Shown: positions 50,802-59,185 of the stretch, in pieces
Numbering within the stretch: position 1 is the first letter of the stretch
Layout of the letters: the number at the start of each line of letters is the position of its first letter
From: Marinimicrococcus sp033875255
GTDB lineage: Bacteria; Pseudomonadota; Alphaproteobacteria; Geminicoccales; Geminicoccaceae
Direction of reading: 5' to 3'
Length of the DNA: 64,000 bases
Assembly: GCA_033875255.1 (NCBI GenBank)
Contig: JAWZSN010000006.1
Location: 124,001-188,000 of the forward strand
Notes under the pieces: model-generated
What the model was told of the DNA's origin: nothing
Databases searched by the model: none
What the model saw: only the letters and a program-made list of their open reading frames with translations
Position numbers and translations under genes: made by a program

Positions 50802-52247
50802 CTACGCGCGCAGGCTTGCCGACAGCTCGCGCCGGAGGACCTTGCCCACCGAGTTCCGGGGCAGAGCGTCGAGAACGAACACCCGCCGCGGCGAGCGGAC
50901 ACCCAGCCGCTCGCGGCAAAAGCCGGCCAGCTCCTCCCCGTCGACCGGCCGGCGCAACACCACCGCAGCCATCGGCACGTCACGGCTCGTCATGACGCGC
51001 AGCGGAAAGGCCGCCGCCTCGGCGACCGCCGGGTGGGCGAGCAGCACCCGCTCGATCTCGGCCGGAAATATCTTGATCCCATCGAGGTTCATCATGTCGT
51101 CGACGCGCCCGTGGAAGGTGAGGCGCCCCGCAGCGTCGGCCGAGACCATGTCGCCGGGATAGAACCAGCCGTCCTTGAGATGACGGGCGTCGAGCTGCGG
51201 GTCCAGGTAGCCGGTCACCACGCCCTGGCCGGCCAGTCGCAGCCGGCCGGGTGTCCCCGCTGGCAGCGGCCGGTCCTCCCCGTCGACGACCTCCCAGCGC
51301 AGCCCCTCGAGGATCGTGCCGATGGTGCCGGGGCATGACGCCACCGCGGCCGGATCAGCGACGGCAATGGCCCCGGCATCGTTGGTCCCGTAGCTCGCGA
51401 AGAGATTGGGCGACAGGCCACGGATCACTGCCTGCCGCAAAGCCTCGTCGGAGGCGCCGGCCCCCAGGCGCAGGACGCGCAGCCGCGGGAAGCGCGGCTT
51501 GTCCCCGGCGCAGATTCGCAACATCGCCGCGGCCCAGGTAGGCGGGGCGTAGATGTAGCTGACCCGACACGCGTCGAGCCGGGCGGCAACCTCGTGCAGG
51601 CTGCCGTGGCGCTCGAGCACGAGCGCACCACCATGTTTCAGGCAGGTCAGCATATGCAGCTTGGCGGCGGAAAAGTCGAGCGCGATGGGAGAGAAGAACA
51701 CGTCGTCCGCGCGCACGACGCTGGCCCCGCTCTCCCGCCGCTCGCGGGCGATCGTGTCGTCGTGGCTGAGGTGGAAGAGCTTGGGCATCCCCGTCGTGCC
51801 CGACGACTGGGAGACCAGCCAGGGGGACGCGCCATCCTCGTGACGCGAGGCGGGCTCTGCGGGCGCGTCCGCATCGACCCAGCCCGACTCCGGCCGCAGG
51901 AAAGTCCAGTCGGCAAGGGCACCTCCCTCGCTGTCGCCCGCCACCGCCGACACGCCCGCCAGACCCGCCACCCGCCGCCGCATTGCCACTGGATCGCCCG
52001 GTGCCAGCGCCACCTGGACGGCGCCGCAATGGGCAAGCGCCAGTGCGGCAACCAGATGATTGAGCGGCTCCTGGAAAGTGAGGCCCACCACCTGCCCCGG
52101 CACCACGCCCCGCCGCCGCAGCCAGCCGGAAGCACGCACCGCCATCCGGTCCAAGGTGCCGTAATGGACGACGCCGGCGCTACCCAGAACGGCGACGGCC
52201 CAGGGCCGGAGGGCGGCCTGGCGGGAGAGGCCGTCGGTGACGTTCAT
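50802..52247 (-). CDS. Adenylate-forming enzyme, paralogue C (acyl-CoA synthetase/NRPS A-domain superfamily)
   Basis: This 481-residue stand-alone ANL enzyme activates a carboxylate with ATP. Visible core motifs are SQSSGTTGMPKLFHLSH (A3 phosphate loop), SYGTNDAGAIAV (A5), GWFYPGDMVS (A7), FHGRVDDMMNLDGIKIFPAEIE (A8 hinge) and LPRNSVGKVLRREL with the A10 lysine. A5 reads GTNDAG instead of the usual YGxTE, as in its two paralogues. Its ATG overlaps the stop of paralogue B (ATGA). No carrier protein or transferase is adjacent, so a CoA ligase is as likely as a pathway-specific activating enzyme; the substrate is unknown. Confidence 0.85.
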   Translation of the reverse strand: MNVTDGLSRQAALRPWAVAVLGSAGVVHYGTLDRMAVRASGWLRRRGVVPGQVVGLTFQEPLNHLVAALALAHCGAVQVALAPGDPVAMRRRVAGLAGVSAVAGDSEGGALADWTFLRPESGWVDADAPAEPASRHEDGASPWLVSQSSGTTGMPKLFHLSHDDTIARERRESGASVVRADDVFFSPIALDFSAAKLHMLTCLKHGGALVLERHGSLHEVAARLDACRVSYIYAPPTWAAAMLRICAGDKPRFPRLRVLRLGAGASDEALRQAVIRGLSPNLFASYGTNDAGAIAVADPAAVASCPGTIGTILEGLRWEVVDGEDRPLPAGTPGRLRLAGQGVVTGYLDPQLDARHLKDGWFYPGDMVSADAAGRLTFHGRVDDMMNLDGIKIFPAEIERVLLAHPAVAEAAAFPLRVMTSRDVPMAAVVLRRPVDGEELAGFCRERLGVRSPRRVFVLDALPRNSVGKVLRRELSASLRA

Positions 52248-53704
52248 GCGTCTGGGTTCCTGCGGAGCCGCGCCGCCAGCTCGCGCCTGAGGATCTTGCC
52301 GACACTGCTCTTCGGCATGGCGTCGAGAGGGAAAATGCGCTGCGGCACCCGCACCCCGAGGCGCTCCCGGGCCCAGGCGAGAAGCTCGGCCTCCTCCGCT
52401 GCATGGCGCAGCACCACTGCGGCCATGGGCACGTCGCGGCCCGAGAAGACGCGCAGCGGGAAAGCGGCCGCCTCGGCGACCGCCGGGTGGGCGAGCAGCG
52501 CGTCCTCGATCTCCGCGGGATAGATGTTGATGCCGTCCAGGATCATCATGTCGTCGACGCGGCCATGGAAGCGCAGACGACCTTCGGGGTCGGCCGACAC
52601 GGCATCCCCCGGATAGAACCAGCCGTGCCTGACATGGAGCGCGGTGAGCCCGGCATCGAGATAGTCCTGCACGACGCCGGGCCCGGCCACCCGCAAACGT
52701 CCGGCAGCGCCTGGCGGAACGGGCCTGTCCTCCTCGTCGACCACCTGCCAGCGCAGCCCCTCGACGACGGTCCCGATGGTGCCCGGATGCTCCGCCACCA
52801 TCGCCGGGTCGGCGATGGAGATGCCGCCCGCGTCGTTGGTGCCGTAGACCACGAAGAGATTCCTGGAGAGGCGCTCCAGGATCGCCTTGCGCAGGGGCTC
52901 GTCGGATGCTCCCGCTGTAAGGCCCAGGACCCGCAAGGCGGGAAAGCGCGGTCCCTGCCCGGGGCAGTTCCTCAAAAGGGCCGCGATCCAGGGCGGCGGC
53001 GCGAAGAGGTGGCTCACCCGCCTCGCGTCCAGCAGCCGGGCAGCCTCGCCGGCATTGGCCTGGCCGTCCAGGACCAGGCACCCGCCCTGGCCGAGGCAGC
53101 CCACGACGAAAAGCTTCCATGACGGGAAGTCGAGCGTCACCGGGGAGAAGAACACCTCGTTCGGCCCCGGCACGAGCACCGCCAGCTCGTGCCGCCGGTT
53201 GCGGGCCAACGCCTCCTCGTGGGTCATCCGAAAGAGCTTGGGCTCGCCCGTGGTGCCGGAGGACTGGCAGATGATCCACGGCTCTGTACCGCCCTCGTTG
53301 CGCAGCCCGTGCGCCGCCGGGCCATCGCCGGCGAGCCAGTCGGCATCGGGGCGCAGCACCGGCAGGCCCGCCCCGCCGGCATCCTCGCCGTCGCCCACCA
53401 CCAGCGACGCGCCCGCCAGCGCCGCCATGCGCCGTCGCGCCGTGGCCGGCTCGGCAGGAGCCAGCGCCACCTGCAGCGCGCCGAACCGGGCGAGCGCCAG
53501 CGCCACCACCAGATGGGTGAGCGGGTTCGCCAAGGTCAGACCGACCACCTGGCCGCGTGCGACCCCCCGGCGCTGGAGCCAGGATGCCGCCTGCCACACC
53601 ATCCGCTCGAGGGTGATGTAGTGCACGATCCTGCTGTCGAGCAGCACCGCCACGGCCCAGGGCTGCAGGGCTGCCTGCCGGGAAAGGCCATCCGTGATGT
53701 TCAT
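52244..53704 (-). CDS. Adenylate-forming enzyme, paralogue B
   Basis: This 486-residue member of the same tandem family opens MNITDGLSRQAALQPWAVAVLLDSRIVHY, nearly the same as paralogue C. Motifs are CQSSGTTGEPKLFRMTHEEAL, VYGTNDAGGISIAD, GWFYPGDAVSADPEG, FHGRVDDMMILDGINIYPAEIE and MPKSSVGKILRRELAARL. All catalytic motifs are intact. Its start overlaps the stop of the 43-codon remnant upstream (ATGA), and its stop overlaps the start of paralogue C. Divergence among the paralogues suggests different acyl or amino-acid substrates. Confidence 0.85.
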   Translation of the reverse strand: MNITDGLSRQAALQPWAVAVLLDSRIVHYITLERMVWQAASWLQRRGVARGQVVGLTLANPLTHLVVALALARFGALQVALAPAEPATARRRMAALAGASLVVGDGEDAGGAGLPVLRPDADWLAGDGPAAHGLRNEGGTEPWIICQSSGTTGEPKLFRMTHEEALARNRRHELAVLVPGPNEVFFSPVTLDFPSWKLFVVGCLGQGGCLVLDGQANAGEAARLLDARRVSHLFAPPPWIAALLRNCPGQGPRFPALRVLGLTAGASDEPLRKAILERLSRNLFVVYGTNDAGGISIADPAMVAEHPGTIGTVVEGLRWQVVDEEDRPVPPGAAGRLRVAGPGVVQDYLDAGLTALHVRHGWFYPGDAVSADPEGRLRFHGRVDDMMILDGINIYPAEIEDALLAHPAVAEAAAFPLRVFSGRDVPMAAVVLRHAAEEAELLAWARERLGVRVPQRIFPLDAMPKSSVGKILRRELAARLRRNPDA

Positions 53705-53832
53705 GTGCCTACCATCGCCTCGAGCCGTGCCGCCAGCTCGCGCTTGAGAAGCTTGCCGATAGTGTTGCGCGGCATGCCCGGCTCGATCATCACCCGGCGC
53801 GGCGCGCGCACGCCCAGCTGTCCGCGGTTCAC
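53701..53832 (-). pseudogene. C-terminal remnant of a fourth adenylate-forming paralogue (43 codons)
   Basis: The frame GTG...TGA encodes VNRGQLGVRAPRRV, then MIEPGMPRNTIGKLLKRELAARLEAMVGT. The last 40 residues align with the C-terminal A10 region of the three neighbours (for example LGLRAPRRVMILDALPRN and GKILKRDLAARF), including the catalytic lysine of GKLLKRE. About 440 residues are missing. The GTG overlaps the stop of paralogue A (GTGA) and the TGA overlaps the start of paralogue B (ATGA). The gene was therefore shortened by an in-frame internal deletion, probably recombination within the tandem array. A 43-residue peptide could still be translated. Confidence 0.8.
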
Positions 53833-55295
53833 GCGCCGCCTCGCGGCGAGAAGCGGGCGGCGAGGTCGCGCTTGAGGATCTTGCCGTCGACGTTCCTCGG
53901 CAGCGCGTCGAGGATCATCACGCGGCGCGGCGCGCGCAGCCCTAGCCGGTCGCGGCAATGTGCGAGCAGCGCCTCCTCCTCGACGTGTCCGTGGGCCACC
54001 ACGGCCGCGAGCGGCAGCTGGTCGCCTGCCAGGCGCGACAGCGGGAAGGCGGCCGCCTCGCGCACCGCCGGATGGTCGAGCAGCACACCCTCGACCTCGG
54101 CCGGAAAGATATTGATACCGTCGAAGATCATCATGTCGTCGCTGCGCCCGTGGAAGGTCAGCCGTCCCTCGCCGTCCGCCGAGAGAACGTCGCCGGGATA
54201 GAGCCAGCCGCCGCGAACGGCACGGGCGGTGGTCCGGGCGTCCGCATAGGCCATGACGACCCCAGCCCCCGCCACGCGCAGCTGGCCGGGCGTGCCCGGG
54301 TTCACGGGCCGGTCCTGCGCATCGACAATCTGCCAGGAGACGCCATCCAGCGCTCGGCCCACCGTCGCGGGATGGCGCAGCGTCTCCTCCCCCACCGCCT
54401 GGGCGATGATGCCTGCGTCGTTGGTCCCGTAGCTCACCAGCAGATTGCGGCTCACCCTCTCGAGAGCGGCGCGGCGCAGCCCGTCCGGCACGATGCTGCC
54501 CCCGACCGTGAGAACGCGCAGATGCGGGAAGCGCACCGCATCGCTTCCACCGGCAAGGCGCACAAGGCCAGCGAGGCCGTTGGGGGTGATGACGGCCCAT
54601 GTGATCTGGTGCCGGTCGAGGATGCCGGCCAGATCCTCGCTCGAGGCGCACTGGTCGAAGACGATGGTGGCGCCCTGCTCCAGACACCAGAACAGGGCGC
54701 TCTTGCAGGTGGCGAAGTCGAGTCTGGCGGGCGAGAAGAAGACGTCGCCGGCGCGCACCGCGGTTGCCGCCGGATGGCGCCGCCAGCGCGCCAGCATTTC
54801 GGCATGGCTCAGCATGAAGGCCTTGCGGCTGCCGGTGGTGCCCGACGAGTGGCAGATCATGAAGGGCTCGCAGCCGCCCTCATGCCGCGGCCCCGGCGCC
54901 AGCTCCCCTGCCTTGGCGAGCCACGCCGGATCGGGATGGAGCACCGGCAGGCCGGCCTCTCCGGCATCTGCCATGTCGCTCGCCACGAGCGCAACGCCAA
55001 GCTCGCGCGCCATGGCGCGGCGCATGGCAGGTGGATCGGTGGGTGCGAGCGCCACCTGCACCGCCCCCATCCGGGCGAGGGCGAGAGCGACCACGAGGTG
55101 CCACAGCGGGCGGCCGAAGGTCAGCCCGACGGTCTGGCCGGGCGTGACGCCCTGGGCCGCGAATACGGCTGCCGCGCGGCGCACGGCGCGCTCCAGCGTT
55201 GCGAAGTGAACGGGCTGGCCGCGGGCCAGCACGGCAACGGCGTAAGGTCGCTCGCGAGCCTGAAGGGCAAGACCGTCAGTGACGTTCGAAGGCAT
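53829..55295 (-). CDS. Adenylate-forming enzyme, paralogue A
   Basis: This 488-residue protein is first of the tandem set. Motifs are CHSSGTTGSRKAFMLSH, SYGTNDAGIIAQA, GWLYPGDVLSADGEG, FHGRSDDMMIFDGINIFPAEVE and LPRNVDGKILKRDLAARF. The N-terminus SNVTDGLALQARERPYAVAVLARG matches the paralogues, so all arose by duplication. It ends with GTGA overlap onto the remnant. The upstream region 55296-55360 separates it from the YihY gene on the same strand. The substrate is unknown. Confidence 0.85.
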   Translation of the reverse strand: MPSNVTDGLALQARERPYAVAVLARGQPVHFATLERAVRRAAAVFAAQGVTPGQTVGLTFGRPLWHLVVALALARMGAVQVALAPTDPPAMRRAMARELGVALVASDMADAGEAGLPVLHPDPAWLAKAGELAPGPRHEGGCEPFMICHSSGTTGSRKAFMLSHAEMLARWRRHPAATAVRAGDVFFSPARLDFATCKSALFWCLEQGATIVFDQCASSEDLAGILDRHQITWAVITPNGLAGLVRLAGGSDAVRFPHLRVLTVGGSIVPDGLRRAALERVSRNLLVSYGTNDAGIIAQAVGEETLRHPATVGRALDGVSWQIVDAQDRPVNPGTPGQLRVAGAGVVMAYADARTTARAVRGGWLYPGDVLSADGEGRLTFHGRSDDMMIFDGINIFPAEVEGVLLDHPAVREAAAFPLSRLAGDQLPLAAVVAHGHVEEEALLAHCRDRLGLRAPRRVMILDALPRNVDGKILKRDLAARFSPRGGA

Positions 55296-55359
55296 CTAGG
55301 AGGGCATCCGATAACGATGGGTCTCGCGTTAGCACAACTTTTGCGTGCTCGCGAGACCG

Positions 55360-56274
55360 TTATTTCACCTTGTCAGCTCCCGCCCGCTCCCCCCGCAGCA
55401 CGCCGTTGATCTCCGCTCCGAAAATCAGGGTCACAGCGCTCACGTAAAGGAAGATCAGTGTAGCGATGGTGCCGGCGAAGCTGCCGTAGACGGGGGTGAG
55501 CTTGCCGACCCCGCGCAACGTCCAGGACAGCAAGGCGGCCGCGCCGAGCCACAGGACGGGTCCGACGAGAGCGCCGGGCAGCACGGTGCGCCAGCGCTGC
55601 GGCAAATCGGGCAGCCAGTGGTAGCAGACGGTGTAGAGCACCACGAGCACCACGAAGGCCACGCCGTAGCGGACGAAGAGCCACAGCCAGCCCTGCAGCA
55701 CCGGCTCGTCGACCACCTGGTCGAGCAACGTCGCCAGATAGGGCAGCACCACCACCGAGCTGAAGGCCAGCACCGTGGCCACCGTGCCCAGGAAGGTGAA
55801 GACCATCACCTTGATCCGTGCCTTCCAAAAGCTGAGCCCCTGCTTCACGCCATAGGCGCGGTTGAGGGCGATGCGGATCGCTTGGGCGCCCGAGGAGGCG
55901 GCCCACAGCGTGCCGATGAAGCCCACGGTCAAAAGCGTCCGGCTAGGCTCGCCCAGCACCTCGTCGACCACCGGCCCGAGCGCCTGGGCCACCGCTGGCG
56001 GCGCATAGTCGAGCAGGGTCTTGATGAGCTCGGCTGCGGCGCCGGGCTCGCCCAGAAGGCTCGCCGCCTTGGAGAGGAACAGCACGAAGGGGAACATTGC
56101 GAGGACCACCGAGAAGGCCACATGCCCGGCCTGGTTGGCGCTCTCGTGCCGTACATAGTTGATGAAGGCCTGGACGAGGACAGGCGCCCCCGGCACGCGG
56201 CCGACCAGGCCCCGCAGAAATGCGAGGGCGCGCTGGATCATGCCGTCCTGCCGGTCCTTCCTGCCTGCGCCCAT
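55360..56274 (-). CDS. YihY/BrkB-family inner-membrane protein
   Basis: This 304-residue protein has six transmembrane helices, as in the YihY/virulence factor BrkB family (once wrongly called RNase BN). Conserved points are the N-terminal amphipathic region AFINYVRHESANQAGHVAFSVVLAMFPFVLFLSKAA, WAASSGAQAIRIALNRAYGVKQGLSFWKARI, YHWLPDLPQRWRTVLPGALVG and YGSFAGTIATLIFLYVSAVTLIFGAEINGVL. The function is unsettled; envelope-related or transport roles are suggested for the family. TGGGGAGCGG supports the start at 56274. Confidence 0.9.
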   Translation of the reverse strand: MGAGRKDRQDGMIQRALAFLRGLVGRVPGAPVLVQAFINYVRHESANQAGHVAFSVVLAMFPFVLFLSKAASLLGEPGAAAELIKTLLDYAPPAVAQALGPVVDEVLGEPSRTLLTVGFIGTLWAASSGAQAIRIALNRAYGVKQGLSFWKARIKVMVFTFLGTVATVLAFSSVVVLPYLATLLDQVVDEPVLQGWLWLFVRYGVAFVVLVVLYTVCYHWLPDLPQRWRTVLPGALVGPVLWLGAAALLSWTLRGVGKLTPVYGSFAGTIATLIFLYVSAVTLIFGAEINGVLRGERAGADKVK

Positions 56275-56480
56275 CCGCTCCCCACCCGCTGCCCCGCCGC
56301 CCCCGACGGCGGGCTGTCCGCCTCAGTCAGGTCGTGCGCCGCCATCCACGTCCTGGATGATGCCGACGCCATAACGGTTCGGCATCACCAAAAGTGCCGC
56401 CGCACCCGGATCCTGCCCGGCGCCGCACCGCCGTCAGCGCGGTGGATCTGGTTCAGCCGCCTGCCGTTGCGCCGCCCGTC

Positions 56481-57239
56481 TCACGGCATGAGCTGGCCGC
56501 CATTGACCTCGAGGATTTGGCCGGTGACGTAGCCGCCGAGCCGCGGCGAGGCGAGGTAGAGGAAGGCCCCGGCGCAGTCCTCGGCGGTGCCCAGCCGCTG
56601 GAGCGGGATCCGCCTGCGGGTTGCCTCCAGCTTGTCGGGGGTAGAGTAGATCTCGTGGAAGCGCGTGGTGATGGTGCCGGGCGAGACAGCATTGACCCTG
56701 ATCCCGTCGGGCGCCAGCTCGGCCGCCAGCGAGCGCGTGAAGGTCGAGACGAACGCCTTGGCGGCGCTGTAGAGGCTGGAGCCGGCGCTGCCCCCGGTGC
56801 GCGCCGAGATCGAGGTAACGTTGACGATGCTGCCGCGGCTCTGGCGCAGCGCGGGCAGGGCCTCGCGGCAGGCCACCACCACCGAGCGGGCGTTGAGGTC
56901 GAAGACGGCATCGAGATCCTCCGGCCGCATGTCGGCGAGCGGGACGCGCGCCACCATGTGGCCGGCATTGTTCACCAGCACGTCGAGCCCGCCCAGCGCC
57001 GAGACCGCCTCCACCACCGTGCGGCGCACCTCGCCCATCGCCCGGAAGTCGCCGCGCAAGACCGCCGCCGCCCCGGCCTCGCGGGCCAGCCTGTCCGCTT
57101 CCTCCTCGTGAGCGTGCCAGTGCAGCGCCACCCGCGCCCCTGCCGCGGCGAAGGCACGCACCGCTGCGGCACCAATACCGCTGCTGCCTCCGGTGACCAG
57201 CACCCGCTTTCCCGCGAGGTCGAGTTCGTAGCCGCTCAT
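56481..57239 (-). CDS. Short-chain dehydrogenase/reductase
   Basis: This 252-residue classical SDR has VLVTGGSSGIGAAAVRAFAAAG for NAD(P) binding, DVLVNNAGHM, the catalytic serine region VNVTSISARTGGSAGSSLYSAAKAFV (Tyr-xxx-Lys), INPG-equivalent VNAVSPGTITTRF, and GYVTGQILEVNGGQLMP. The HAHEEEADRL loop after the second strand lacks a clear acidic NAD selector, so NADPH may be used. GGGAGGA precedes the start. It resembles 3-oxoacyl-ACP-reductase-like sugar or ketone reductases; the substrate is unknown. Confidence 0.92.
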   Translation of the reverse strand: MSGYELDLAGKRVLVTGGSSGIGAAAVRAFAAAGARVALHWHAHEEEADRLAREAGAAAVLRGDFRAMGEVRRTVVEAVSALGGLDVLVNNAGHMVARVPLADMRPEDLDAVFDLNARSVVVACREALPALRQSRGSIVNVTSISARTGGSAGSSLYSAAKAFVSTFTRSLAAELAPDGIRVNAVSPGTITTRFHEIYSTPDKLEATRRRIPLQRLGTAEDCAGAFLYLASPRLGGYVTGQILEVNGGQLMP

Positions 57240-57348
57240 GCGGTCCTCCCGCTCCTGTTGAGGCAGCCGCCGCCGCGGCCGTTGTCGCGCGCCGCGCGCT
57301 GGCCTACCTAGGCGCCAGTCCGAGAGCTTCCAGCAAAGAGGCCCTGCC

Positions 57349-58218
57349 ATGACCGCGCCGCGTCTCGCCGGCGGAATCGGCGTCCTCGCCGACCGCTACG
57401 ATGCCTTCATCCTCGACCAGTGGGGCGTGCTCCACAACGGATCGCAACCCTATCCCGGCGCCGTCGAGGCGGTGCATCGCCTGAAAGAGGCGGGCAAGCG
57501 GGTGGCGCTGCTCTCCAACTCCGGGCGGCGTGCCGCGCACAACCGCGCGATGCTGGCCCATCTCGGCTTCGAGCCCGCCGACTTCGACGGGATCGTGACC
57601 TCGGGCGAGGCTGCCTGGCGGGTGCTCTCCCGCGGGCTGCCGCCCTTCGACGGGCTCGGCCGGCGCTGCTACCTGATCACCCGCGGCGGCGATCGCGCGG
57701 TGGTCGAGGGGCTTGGGGTCGAGCTGGTCGAGGACCCGCACGAGGCCGATTTCCTCTTCGCCTCGGGCGTCGACAGCCCAGAGATGGGGCTCGAGGACTA
57801 CAAGGCCGCCCTCGACGTGGCGGCCCGGCGCGGCCTGCCGCTGCTCTGCTCGAACCCCGACCACTGGGCGCCCAGCAGCGACGGGCTGGTGCTCGCGCCG
57901 GGCGCGCTGGCAGCCTATCACGCGGCGCAGGACGGACAGGTCCTCTATGTCGGCAAGCCGCACCGGCCGATCTACGACGCCTGCTTCGAGATCCTGGACG
58001 GCGTCGCCCGCGCGCGGATCGTCGCGGTGGGCGACAGTTTCGAGCATGACGTCAAGGGCGCCAACAATGCCGGCATCGACGCCTGCTTCGTCGCCGGCGG
58101 GCTGCACGCGGCCGAGCTCGATGGCCTCGAGGGCGAAGCCTGCGAGCAGGCCGTGGCCGAGCTCGCCCGCCGGCACGAGGCCCGCGCCGCGTGGGTGGTG
58201 CCGGCCTTCCGCTGGTAG
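57349..58218 (+). CDS. HAD-superfamily hydrolase, TIGR01459-like (class IIA)
   Basis: The 289-residue protein has the four HAD motifs: DAFILDQWGVLHNG (I), ALLSNSGRR (II), GKPHRPIYDACFE (III, lysine) and AVGDSFEHDVKGANNAGIDACFVAGGLH (IV). A C2-type cap lies between motifs II and III. It belongs to the NagD-like branch mostly found in alphaproteobacteria, probably a sugar or nucleotide phosphatase. It is followed by a PfkB kinase 48 bases on, a kinase/phosphatase pairing that may act on the same metabolite. Confidence 0.9.
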   Translation: MTAPRLAGGIGVLADRYDAFILDQWGVLHNGSQPYPGAVEAVHRLKEAGKRVALLSNSGRRAAHNRAMLAHLGFEPADFDGIVTSGEAAWRVLSRGLPPFDGLGRRCYLITRGGDRAVVEGLGVELVEDPHEADFLFASGVDSPEMGLEDYKAALDVAARRGLPLLCSNPDHWAPSSDGLVLAPGALAAYHAAQDGQVLYVGKPHRPIYDACFEILDGVARARIVAVGDSFEHDVKGANNAGIDACFVAGGLHAAELDGLEGEACEQAVAELARRHEARAAWVVPAFRW

Positions 58219-58266
58219 GGACGGCACCCCGCCCGTCATGACACGTCAAGGAAAGGCAGTCACCGC

Positions 58267-59166
58267 ATGACGCGCGTCCTGTGCGTCGGGCACGCCGTGC
58301 TCGACCAGGTCTTCGACTTCGCCGCGCTGCCGCTCCAGCCCGGCAAGCATCTGGCCCGGGGCTACCGCATGGTGGGTGGCGGCATGGCGGCCAACGCCGC
58401 CTGCGCGGTGGCCCGGCTCGGCGCTGAGGCGCTCTTGATGAGCCGCATCGGCGGCGATCCGGCCGGGGCCGCCATTCTGGCCGAGCTGGATGCCTGCGGC
58501 GTGGCGAGCGGCGCCGTGGAGCGGGTGGCGGGGCTGCCCTCCTCGATCTCGGCCATCGCGGTGGCGGAGGATGGCGAGCGGCTGCTCTTCAATCACACCG
58601 ACCCGCGCCTTCTGGAGGCGGCACCGGCCCCGGCCGAGGCGAGCTTCGGCTTCTTCGACGCGCTGATGGCCGACTGCCGCTGGCCGGCCGCCGCGGCCGC
58701 CGGGCTGGAGCTCGCTCGCCGGCGCGGCGTGCCGGCAGTGGCCGACATCGACCATCCGCTCGCCCCCGCGTTCGCTGCACGGATTCTCGAGGCGGCGAGC
58801 CACGTCGTCTTCAGCCGCGACGGGCTCAAGAAGGCCACCGGCTGCACCGGCGTCGAGGAGGGTCTGGCTTGGGCCGCGGCGCGCACTGGCGGGCTGCTGG
58901 CGGTGACGCTGGGCGCCGACGGAGTGCTTTGGCGCGACGGGAAGCGGCTCGAGCTGTTGCCGGGCTTCGCGGTCACCGCGGTCGACACGATGGGGGCCGG
59001 CGACGCCTTCCATGGCGCCTTGGCGCTGGCCCTCGCGGAGGGCCAGGCATGGACCGCCTCGCTGCGTTTCGCCGCAGCGACAGCGGCCTTGAAGGTGACC
59101 CGCCCGGGCGGCCGCGAGGCCTATCCGGGGCGGGCCGAGGTGGAGGCCCTGCTGGGCTCTCCCTGA
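58267..59166 (+). CDS. PfkB-family carbohydrate kinase
   Basis: This 299-residue ribokinase-fold enzyme has the N-terminal GHAVLDQVFDF, the substrate-binding GGGMAANAACAVARLGAEALLMSRIGGDPAG, and the C-terminal signature VDTMGAGDAFHGALALAL, whose Asp is the catalytic base. The FSRDGLKKATG strand fits the ATP site. It phosphorylates a sugar or nucleoside not identifiable here. AAGGAAAG is a usable ribosome-binding site 14 bases upstream. Confidence 0.92.
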   Translation: MTRVLCVGHAVLDQVFDFAALPLQPGKHLARGYRMVGGGMAANAACAVARLGAEALLMSRIGGDPAGAAILAELDACGVASGAVERVAGLPSSISAIAVAEDGERLLFNHTDPRLLEAAPAPAEASFGFFDALMADCRWPAAAAAGLELARRRGVPAVADIDHPLAPAFAARILEAASHVVFSRDGLKKATGCTGVEEGLAWAAARTGGLLAVTLGADGVLWRDGKRLELLPGFAVTAVDTMGAGDAFHGALALALAEGQAWTASLRFAAATAALKVTRPGGREAYPGRAEVEALLGSP

Positions 59167-59185
59167 AGCCTCGCGACCCGGCGGC

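Noticed and set aside
47197..51162. Plus-strand frame of about 1320 codons opposite the 2-oxoacid:ferredoxin oxidoreductase
   Set aside because: It has His/Gly/Arg-rich composition without domains and is a mirror of the real minus-strand genes in GC-rich DNA.
53701..54687. A 328-codon frame joining the remnant to upstream sequence
   Set aside because: Only its last 43 codons resemble the adenylating family; the rest is the wrong frame of paralogue A.
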